Source: Anderseniella sp963759095
GTDB taxonomy: Bacteria; Pseudomonadota; Alphaproteobacteria; Rhizobiales; Aestuariivirgaceae
Assembly (NCBI GenBank): GCA_963759095.1
Contig: CAVWYF010000025.1
Location: 20,426 to 84,425, forward strand
Direction of reading: 5' to 3'
Length of the DNA: 64,000 nucleotides
The position numbers were made by a program, and so were the translations under genes. The notes beneath the pieces were generated by a model. It ran no database searches and was not told the origin of the DNA. It saw only the letters and a program-made list of their open reading frames with translations. Shown piece by piece: positions 55,750-64,000 of this stretch (position 1 is the stretch's first letter; the number at the start of each line of letters is the position of its first letter).

Positions 55750-56640
55750 GTGTCAGCCCCGCTGCTTGAAGCGGCGTCCAGGACCTGCTGGGTCGAGGAG
55801 AACGCCCCGAGATACTGCAGGTCGAGTTGATCGACATCGTTCTCAAAATCCGTGACCGTGTCTGTCCCGGTGTCGCCCGCGATGAAGTAGAAAGTGTCGG
55901 CTCCTGTGCCGCCGCTCAATGTATCTGATCCATCATTGCCGAATATGACATCTGCTCCGGCGCCGCCATTGACGACGTCATTGCCGCTGTAGCCATAGAG
56001 CCAGTTGTCAACCGCGTCACCAGTGATGGTATCGTCGAACACGGAACCCTGAACCATTTCCACGCTGATAAAGGTATCACCGAAGGCCTCGCCGGTATTG
56101 TTGGCCGAGTTGGAAAGATCCACCGTCACACCGGATGTCGCGAACACATAGGCGATATTGTCAAAGCCCTCACCGCCATCAAGAACATCTGCGCCGAGCC
56201 CTCCAATCAGGGCGTCGCCTCCGGCACCACCGACAAGCGTGTCGTCTCCTTCGCCACCTGAGAGGAAATTGGTCGCACCGTTTCCAGTCAGGGTGTCGTT
56301 GAAAGCAGAGCCCTCAATCAATTCCAGCGCGATATACTGATCACCTGCAGCGTCGCCGGTGTTCAGGCTCGTATCTGCCAGATTAACAACTACAGCTTCA
56401 GTTGCAGTGCGGTAAGACGCCCAGTCGAAGCCACTACCACCGTTCAGTGTGTCGGCGCCGGCACCACCGATAAGCGTATCAGATCCACTGCCACCATTGA
56501 GTGTGTCAATGCCTGCGCCGCCGTCGAGCAAGTCGTCGCCGCCGTCGCCGTTCAATGTATCGTCGCCGCCGAACCCGGTGATGGTGTCATCGCTGTCCAG
56601 CCCGTCAATGATGTCATTATTGTCGGCACCGTACAGGTCG
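55750..56640 (-). repeat. RTX nonapeptide blocks at the adhesin C-terminus
   Basis: Hemolysin-type GGxGxDxLx repeats in at least three blocks: GGDDTLNGDGGDDLLDGG / GGSGSDTLIGGAGADTLNGG, then GGEGDDTLVGGAGGDALIGG, then GGAGADVIFGNDGSDTLSGG. They are separated by beta segments with conserved DNITYVF/DWASYRT-like parts. They should bind calcium and fold after export, just ahead of the C-terminal signal. Confidence 0.92.
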
Positions 56641-57504
56641 TTGTCGTTGCCGTCGCCTTGTACGATGACCGGAGCATCTTCAGTGCCATTGATGGTGACC
56701 GTGATGTCATGGGTTGTGCCGTCAATAGCGGTTATCGTGACAACATCGTTCATGGTGGCATTTGGCCGCCAGCGCCTGCACTGCTGCATTGGCGTTGTCG
56801 AGCGTGTAGGTCCAGTTGCCGTTGGCATCGATTGCCAGAGAACCGTAAGTGCCGGCAACATTGCCGTTGGTGAACAGTTGTTCACCGGTGTCGATATCGG
56901 AGATGGTGCAATAGGTTGCCGGCTTGCAACATCAGCGCACCGCCGTCTTGTCGGTAGGACGTTTCCGGTGTGATCAACGCCGGCCCGATCACGCGCCGCA
57001 TCGTCTGCTGCACTGGGGCGTCGGTGATACCGGTTATTACGGTGATGTCATGGGTGGTGCCGTCGATGGCGGTTACCGTGACGGTATCGTATCATGTTGT
57101 CGCCGGCGGCAGCGGCCTGCACGGCGGCATTGGCGTTGTCGAGCGTGTAGGTCCAGTTGCCTGCAGCGGTAATGGTCACAGAACCGAGTGTGCCGGTTGC
57201 AGCCACCTGCAGTGAACAGTTCTCGCCGGTGTCGATGTCGGAAATGGTCAGAGTGCCGGTGTGGTCAGCTGTCGCGCACCGCCGTCTTCGGTGACAGCCG
57301 CCGGTGATCCACACCGGCGATCACGGCAGCATCATTGGTGCCGGTGATGGTGACGGTGATGTCATGGGTGGTGCCGTCAATGGCAGTTACCGTGACGGTA
57401 TCATTCAATGTGGCACCGAGCGGCAGAGCCTGGACGGTGGCATTGGCATTGTCGAGCGTGTAGGTCCACGCCCCTGCAGCGTCTATGGTCAATGAACCAT
57501 AGGT

Positions 57505-57870
57505 GCCGGCATGCAACTGGGGAGCCGCTTCCCCTTCGATAAACCCGTCGTTATCAAGATCGGCGGCAAATACCGGTTCCAGTCCGGGCAGGGACGCCGG
57601 TGACTGGGGGCTGGACGTTATATAGACGCCTGCGGCGTCAGTCTGCCAGACCGTGTAGGCGTCATTGGGACCCTGCCACAGCACGTTAAACCCGGTATCT
57701 GTCGCTTCAACCTGCAGGGCGGACCAGCCGGCATAGCGGTCAGGGCCGACGTCGGTTCCGCTCTGCGTCAGGACGACCGGCGCACCGACGCCATCGCTGA
57801 ACTGATACGCGTTGTCCTGGTTGACGGAGAGCTGGTAAGCGCCGTTGGACTCAACCGTCATGGGACCATA
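57505..57870 (-). repeat. Trp-rich repeat nested in a VCBS unit, copy 1
   Basis: The VCBS unit is interrupted at its GTYG motif: LFKPGTYG leads into SNGAYQLSV, then YAGWSALQVEATDTGFNVLW, QGPNDAYTVWQTDAAG and FAADLDNDGFIEG, and GTYGSLTIDAAG then resumes the VCBS unit. The frame is intact in this copy. Confidence 0.88.
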
Positions 57871-59097
57871 GGTGCCGGGCTTGAACAGTTCCTCACCGGT
57901 GTCGACATCGGAGATGGTCAGGGCGCCGGTTGTGACCTGCAGCGCACCGCCGTCTTCGGTGACACTGCCGGTATCCACGCCGGCGATCACGGCAGCATCG
58001 TTTGTACCGGTAATGGTGACGATGATGTCATGGGTGGTGCCGTCAATGGCGGTTACCGTGACGGTATCGTTCATGGTGGCGCCGAGCGGCAGGGCCTGCA
58101 CGGCGGCATTGGCATTGTCGAGCGTGTAGGTCCAGTTGCCGTTTGCATCAATGGCTACAGAACCGAATGTGCCGGTTGCACCACCTGCAGTGAACAGTTC
58201 GTCGCCGGTGTCGATGTCGGAAATGGTCAATGTACCGGATGTCACCTGAAGCGCACCGCCGTCTTCGGTGACGCCGCCGGTATCCACGCCGGCGATCACG
58301 GCAGCATCATTGGTGCCGGTAATGGTGACGGTGATGTCATGGGTGGTGCCATCAATGGCAGATACCGTGACAACGTCGTTCATGGTGGCGCCGAGCGGCA
58401 GGGCCTGCACGGCGGCATTGGCATTGTCGAGCGTATAGGTCCACGCGCCTGCAGCAGTCGATGGTCAAAGAGCCATAGGTGCCGGTCGCGCCACCTACCG
58501 TGAACAGTTCTTCACCGGTGTCGATGTCGGAAATGGTCAGGGTGCCGGTTGTGACCTGCAACGCACCGCCGTCTTCGGTGACACCGCCGGTATCCACACC
58601 GGCGATCACGGCAGCATCATTGGTGCCGGTGATGGTGACGGTGATGTCGTGGGTGGTGCCGTCAATGGCGGTTACCGTGACGGTATCGTTCAAGGTGGCA
58701 CCGAGCGGCAGGGCCTGGACGGCGGCATTGGCATTGTCGAGCGTATAGGTCCACGCGCCTGCTGCATCGATGGATACCGAGCCGTAGGTGCCAATCGAGC
58801 TACCGGCCGCGAACAGTTCCTCACCGGTGTCGATATCGGAAATGGTCAAGGTGCCGGACGTCACCTGAAGCGCACCTCCGTCTTCCGTCACATTACCAGT
58901 GTCTGCACCAGCGATCATGGCTGCATCATTGGTGCCGGTGATGGTGACGATGATGTCATGGGTGGTGCCGTCAATGGCAGTTACCGTGACAGTATCATTC
59001 AATGTGGCATTGAGCGGCAGGGCCTGGACGGCTGCATTGGCATTGTCGAGCGTGTAGGTCCAGTTGCCGTTGCAGCGTCTATGGTCAATGAACCATA

Positions 59098-59470
59098 GGT
59101 GCCGGCATGCAATTGGGGTAGCCACGTCGCCTTCGATAAAGCCGTCGCTATCAAGATCGGCAGCAAAAATCGGTTCCAGCTCCGGGCAGGGTCGCCGGTG
59201 ACTGGGGGCGGACGTCAGATAGACGCCTGCGGCGTCAGTCTGCCAGACCGAATAGGCGTCATTGGGACCCTGCCACAGCACGTTAAATCCGGTATCTGTC
59301 GCTTCAGCCTGCAGTGCAGACCAGCCGGCAAAGCTGGCAGGTCCGACGTTGGACCTCTCTGCGTCAGGGTGATTGGTGCACCGACGCCGTCGCTGAATTG
59401 ATAAGCGTTGGTCTGGTTGACGGAGAGCTCGTATGCGCCGATGTACTCGATCGTCGAGGGACCATAGATG
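59098..59470 (-). repeat. Trp-rich repeat nested in a VCBS unit, copy 2
   Basis: Same arrangement, with FAGWSALQAEATDTGFNVLW and FAADLDSDGFIEGD. Frame changes flank both sides (near 59085, 59360 and 59490). Confidence 0.85.
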
Positions 59471-60884
59471 CCGGTTGCCATCGGCCGTGAACAATTCTTC
59501 ATCGGTGTCGACATCGGAGATGGTCAAGGTGCCGGATGTGACCTGCAGCGCACCGCCATCTTCGGTTACACCGCCGGTATCCACGCCGGCGATCACGGCA
59601 GCATCATTGGTGCCGGTGATGGTGACGGTGATGTCATGGGTGGTGCCGTCAATGGCGGTTACCGTGACGGTATCACTTAGTGTGGCATTGAGCGCCAGGG
59701 CCTGGACTGCTGCATTTGCATTGTCGAGCGTGTAGGTCCACGCGCCTGCTGCATCGATGGTCACAGAGCCATAGGTGCCGGATGCGCCACCGACTGTGAA
59801 TAGTTCTTCACCAGTGTCGATATCGGAGATGGTCAATGTGCCGGATACAATTTCAGCCACACCGCCGTCTTCGGTGACGCCGCCGGTATCCACGCCGGCG
59901 ACCACGGCAGCATCGTTGGTGCCGGTGATGGTGATGGTGATGTCATGGATGGTGCCATCAATAGCAGATACTGTGACGGTATCATTCAGTGTGGCATTGA
60001 GCGGCAGGGCCTGCACGGCGGCATTGGCATTGTCGAGCGTGTAGGTCCAGTTGCCGTTTGCATCAATGGTTACAGAGCCGAATGTGCCGGTAGAGCCACC
60101 GGCTGTGAACAGTTCGTCACCGGTGTCGATATCGGAGATGGTCAGGGTGCCGGTTGTGACCTGAAGTGCACCGCCGTCTTCGGTGACACCGCCGGTGTCC
60201 ACACCGGCGATCACGGCAGCATCATTGGTGCCGGTAATGGTGATGATGATGTCATGGGTGGTGCCGTCAATGGCGGTTACCGTGACGGTATCGTTCATGG
60301 TGACATTCGAGCGGCAGGGCCTGCACGGCGGCATTGGCATTGTCGAGCGTGTAGGTCCAGTTGCCATTGGCATCGATGGTCAGCGAGCCATAGGTGCCGG
60401 TAACAGCGACCGGCTGTGAACAGTTCTTCACCGGTGTCGACATCGGAAATGCTCAAGGCACCGGACACAGCTTCAGTGGCACCGCCGTCTTCAATTACAC
60501 CGCCGGTATCCCCGCCGCCGATAACAGCAGCGTCATTTGTGCCGGTGATGGTAATGGTGATGTCTTGCTGGGTTCCATCGACGGATGATACCGTGACGGT
60601 GTCTATCAGCGTTTCACCGGCGCCAAGCGCCTGGATTGCAGCATTGTCTGCCTGCGCCGTGTAGGTCCAGTTACCCGCCGCATCGATTGAATGTCGCCGA
60701 CAGCACCATTGAAGGTACCCGCAACAAAGGCTTCTTCTGCAGGATCGTCAATGTCGCTGATCGTCAGCGCGCCTGACGTGGTAAGTTGCGGTGTCGTCTC
60801 GTCTTCAGTCAGCGAGCCGGTGATTACACCGGCAATGGCGGCAGCGTCGTTGAGCGGATTTACCGTGATGTCGATGGTTGCGGT

Positions 60885-61355
60885 GTCCGTGCGCAGCGAA
60901 TGGCCCACCAGGCCGGAAGCGAACAGATCCATTTCCACATTGCCGGTATCGGGACCGGAAACAGTGACTGCCAGGACGTCGCCGCCATAGTCCTGAAAGA
61001 ACAATACTTCAATGGGATAGTACCCGGGGGTAACTACATTCAGCTGACCGGACTCGGTCACTGCGCCATGTATGCCGTCATTATCAACGATCTCGTTGCC
61101 ATCGATTGACAGATTGCTGCCGTCATCCGATGTGGTCGAGAAGGTGTAGAGGCCTGCCGTCTCGATGTAGATGTAGCCGGTGTACCTGAAGCCATAGGTA
61201 TTACTTGACCCCGAGAACTCAATGGCCAGCTCGTTCACATTGAATTCGGTCGCGATCCCGGTGGCGGTGATATTTTCGTCGGTAATATTGTGGACCGTAT
61301 CGTCATCAGGTGCCATTCTGTAGAATTCAAATTCCAGGCCGGTGGACATGCCGGT
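60885..61355 (-). other. PA14-like domain inside the adhesin
   Basis: The stretch from GLEFEFYRMAPDDDTVHN through FRYTGYIYIETAGLYTFST, SDDGSNLSIDGNEIVDNDG and GYYPIEVLFFQDYGGDVLAV matches the PA14/GLEYA fold, with the DDG metal-site motif and the aromatic FFQ strand. In adhesins this fold commonly binds glycans with calcium. It is followed towards the C-terminus by a VCBS-type unit and preceded by Big/cadherin-like domains (61350-61880). Confidence 0.8.
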
Positions 61356-62663
61356 GAACTGGTATTCGAACTGATCCGGGCCGTTATAGTCAGGATCGGG
61401 CGTATAGGTGACGGTCAGGTCGGGGTTTACGACCAACGAACCGTTCGCCGGTTGTGACGTGATGGTGAAGCCGGTGACAGTGCTCAGAACGACGTCGTCA
61501 TTGGCCAGCACATTCACGGTACCGAAGGCGTCTTCGCTGACCACAAGACTGTCATCCCCGGCAACAGCCTCGACTACCGTCGTTACTGTGCCTTCGCCGG
61601 TGTCGATACCGTCAGAGACGGTGTAGTTGAAACTGGTTGGCCCGGAATAACTCGGGGTCGGTATCAATGTCAGCGTGGTACCGTCCGGTGACATGGTGAC
61701 CACACCATCACGAACGGCAACACTGCCGCCTGGCACGATGGCGTTGCCGTCAATCTCTGTCACCGACAGAGTATCGCCCTCGGCATCGGTATCGTTGGAC
61801 AGGATGTTCGAGACAAGGATGGTAATGCCGGTTGAGGTTATCGTACCAATATCGTCGACGCCAGCCTCCGGTGCGTCATTGATGCCGGTTATCACAATAT
61901 CGATATTGTGGGTCGTACCGTCAATCGCGCTTACCGTGATGGTGTCTGTGGCAGTTTCACCCTGGCCCAGTGACTGGATCGCCGACTGGGTATTGTCTGC
62001 CGTGTATGTCCAGTTTCCGGCAGCTGTGATTGTCAGGGAGCCAAGTGTGCCGACAACTGTTTCAGCCGTGAACACCGCTTCGCCGGTGTCCACATCCGAG
62101 ATTGACAGCAGGCCTGTGTCGGTCAGCGTCGCAGGATCATTGTCTTCGGTAACAGCGCCTTGATCGTCACCGCCAACAATGGCGGCATCATTGATGCCGG
62201 TAATGGTGACGGTGATGTCATGGGTGGTGCCGTCAATGGCGGTTACCGTGACGGTATCGTTCATGGTGGCGCCGAGCGGCAGGGCCTGGACGGCGGCATT
62301 GGCATTGTCGAGCGTGTAGGTCCAGTTGCCGTTTGCATCAATGGTTACAGAGCCGAATGTGCCGGTAGAGCCACCGGCTGTGAACAGTTCGTCACCGGTG
62401 TCGATATCGGAAATGGTCAGGGTACCGGATGTGACCTGAAGCGCACCGCCGTCTTCGGTTACGTTTCCGGTATCCACGCCGGCAATCACGGCAGCATCGT
62501 TTGTACCGGTAATGGTGACAATGATGTCATGGGTGGTACCGTCAATGGCAGTTACCGTGACAGTGTCATTCAATGTGGCGTCGGTCGGCAGGGCCTGCAC
62601 GGCTGCATTGGCATTGTCGAGCGTGTAGGTCCACTCACCTGCAGCATCGATGGTCAGGGACCC

Positions 62664-63040
62664 ATAGGTGCCGGCATGCAGATGGGTTGCTACGTCACTT
62701 CCGATAAATCCGTCGCCATCAAGGTCTGCAGCAAAAGTTGGTTCCAACTCTGCAAGTGACGCTGATGACTGTGCCGCGGAAGACAGATAGGCGCCTGTGG
62801 CGTCCGTCTGCCAGACCGAATAGGCGTCATTGGGACCCTGCCACAGCACGGTAAATCCGGTATCTGTCGCTTCAGTGTGCAGTGCAGACCAGCCGGCATA
62901 ACGGCAGGTCCGACGTCGGTTCACTCTCTGCTTAAGGACGATCGGTGAACCGACTCCGTCGCTGATTTGATAAGCGTTGGTCTGGGCTGACGGAGAGCTG
63001 GTAAGCGCCGTTGGACTCAACCGTCATGGGACCATAGGTG
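62664..63040 (-). repeat. Trp-rich repeat nested in a VCBS unit, copy 3
   Basis: Between GTYG motifs as in the other copies: YAGWSALHTEATDTGFTVLW, NDAYSVWQTDATG and FAADLDGDGFIGSD. One frame change lies near 62915-62980 inside the copy. Confidence 0.85.
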
Positions 63041-63329
63041 CCGGGCTTGAACAGCTCCTCACCGGTGTCGACATCGGAGATGGTCAGGGTGCCGGATGTG
63101 ACCTGCAGCGCACCGCCGTCTTCGGTGACATTGCCGGTATCCACGCCGGCGATCACGGCAGCATCGTTTGTACCGGTAATGGTGATGATGATGTCATGGG
63201 TGGTACCGTCAATGGCAGTTACCGTGACAGTGTCATTCATGTGGCATCGAGCGGCAGGGCCTGCACGGCTGCATTGGCATTGTCGAGCGTGTAGGTCCAG
63301 TACCTGCTGCATCGATGGTCAGTGAACCA

Positions 63330-63710
63330 TAGGTGCCGGCATGCAACTGGGGTGCCACTTCACTTCGATAAACCCGTCGCCATCAAGGTCTGCGGCAAAA
63401 TCGGTTCCAGCTCCGGGCAAGTGTCGCCGATGACTGGGCCGCTGGAAGACAGATAGGCGCCTGTGGCGTCCGTCTGCCAGACCGAATAGGTGTCATTGGG
63501 ACCCTGCCACAGCACGGTAAATCCGGTATCTGTCGCCTCAGCCTGCAGTGCAGACCAGCCGGCAAAGCGGCAGGTCCGACGTCGGACACTCCCTGTTTAA
63601 GGGTGACCGGTGCACCGACGCCGTCGCTGATTTGATACGCGTTGGTCTGGGTTGACGGAGAGCTGGTAAGCGCCGTTGGACTCAACCGTCATGGGACCAT
63701 AGGTGCCGGG
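63330..63710 (-). repeat. Trp-rich repeat nested in a VCBS unit, copy 4
   Basis: Closely similar to copy 3 at the DNA level (for example the segment around CCTGCCACAGCACGGTAAATC recurs 640 bp away), with several single-base differences that break the frame. It again lies between the two GTYG motifs. Confidence 0.82.
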
Positions 63711-64000
63711 CTTGAACAGTTCCTCACCGGTGTCGACATCGGAGATGGTCAGGGTGCCGGATGTGACCTGAAGCGCACCGCCGTCTTCGGTTACATTGCC
63801 GGTATCCACGCCGGCGATCACGGCAGCATCGTTTGTACCGGTAATGGTGATGATGATGTCATGGGTGGTACCGTCAATGGCGGTTACCGTGACAGTGTCA
63901 TTCAATGTGGCGTCGGCGGCAGGGCCTGCACGGCTGCATTGGCATTGTCGAGCGTATAGGTCCACGCGCCTGCTGCATCGATGGATACCGAGCCGTAGGT

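Larger units (their letters stand above)
55665..64000 (-). pseudogene. 3' part of a giant VCBS/RTX adhesin, many frameshifts, 5' end beyond the window
   Basis: Over 2,700 codons of one secreted repeat protein, read from 64000 down to the TAG at 55665. Most of it is tandem VCBS units of about 100 residues (each with TVTAIDGTTHDITVTITGTNDA and WTYTLDNANAAVQAL). A PA14-like domain, cadherin/Big-like domains and four Trp-rich insertions are embedded. The end is RTX repeats and a short hydrophobic secretion signal (SIVLQNFAFANFNETDFLV). The frame changes at roughly 56770, 57290, 58440, 59085, 59490, 60310, 60690, 62980, 63240 and 63600; 56890-57050 is badly degenerate. Repeat collapse or indel errors explain most breaks; genuine decay is not excluded. 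Type I secretion and adhesion are inferred from domains. Confidence 0.8.
56700..64000 (-). repeat. VCBS repeat array
   Basis: About 20 units of roughly 300 bp, counting degenerate ones, often more than 85% alike by eye. Phrases such as GCAATGGC on the + strand recur at regular spacing. Each unit encodes VTEDGGALQVTSGTLTISD, then SVTIDANGNWTYTLDN. Near-identical neighbours make this region hard to assemble, which may itself cause the frame breaks. Confidence 0.88.

Noticed and set aside
56890..63600. Programmed frameshifting in the adhesin
   Set aside because: The breaks fall at different places in different units, go in both directions and lack slippery heptamers with following structure.
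56150..63960. Long open frames on the + strand opposite the adhesin (e.g. around 58030, 59945, 62160)
   Set aside because: They recur with the VCBS period and read as glycine/alanine-rich mirrors of the repeat; the - strand encodes recognised domains throughout.

Overview
This window looks like chromosome of a heterotrophic, probably marine or biofilm-forming alphaproteobacterium. That is an inference from protein style (HisC-like aminotransferase, serine-glyoxylate aminotransferase, ThiBPQ, RkpK/ExoF-type polysaccharide proteins, serralysin-type RTX proteins) and moderate-to-high GC; no rRNA or tRNA was found to confirm it.

Layout. (1) 1-14.8 kb is metabolism: a HisC-like aminotransferase and EamA exporter; an enoyl-CoA hydratase; a shattered glutathione S-transferase; an amidohydrolase plus class V aminotransferase; a thiamine uptake operon thiB-thiP-thiQ behind a clear TPP riboswitch, with thiamine pyrophosphokinase transcribed divergently; an aldo/keto reductase; and a compact operon of two-subunit TPP decarboxylase (sulfopyruvate or phosphonopyruvate type), RidA and a DadA-like oxidase. 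(2) 15-16.7 kb has two related small membrane proteins and a PPP-type phosphatase. (3) 16.9-39 kb is a Wzx/Wzy-type exopolysaccharide locus on the + strand: Wza-like export lipoprotein, outer-membrane beta-barrel protein, Wzc-like tyrosine kinase, Wzy_C protein, a NusG/RfaH-like antiterminator followed by an ops-like sequence, ManC, initiating sugar-phosphate transferase, Ugd, VanZ-like protein, Gmd, Fcl, flippase, a second polymerase candidate, glycosyltransferases, acetyltransferase and methyltransferase. (4) 39-45.4 kb, on the - strand, holds two secreted RTX proteins (an M10 metalloprotease and a CAP-domain protein), both carrying tandem copies of a Trp-rich repeat of about 108 residues. 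(5) 45.6-55.3 kb returns to + strand sugar genes: a glycosyltransferase, UDP-GlcNAc-type dehydrogenase, PF14907-like nucleotidyltransferase, asparagine-synthetase homologue without the glutaminase cysteine, UDP-glucuronate epimerase, UDP-glucuronate decarboxylase and an ABC exporter. (6) 55.7-64 kb is the 3' part of a giant - strand VCBS/RTX adhesin whose 5' end lies outside the window; the same Trp-rich repeat is nested four times inside its VCBS units.

How the genes fit together: the sugar genes predict a polymer drawing on GDP-mannose/GDP-fucose, UDP-glucuronate, UDP-galacturonate or UDP-xylose, and a UDP-HexNAc uronate, assembled on undecaprenyl phosphate and exported by Wzx/Wzy/Wzc/Wza. 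The RTX proteins sharing one repeat family are likely type-I-secreted matrix or surface proteins, but no HlyD or TolC partner is in the window.

Caveat: at least seven genes are interrupted. Most breaks are one-base indels, often in short homopolymers, which looks like sequence error; three genes instead have in-frame stops. These genes are annotated as one interrupted gene each rather than as fragments.
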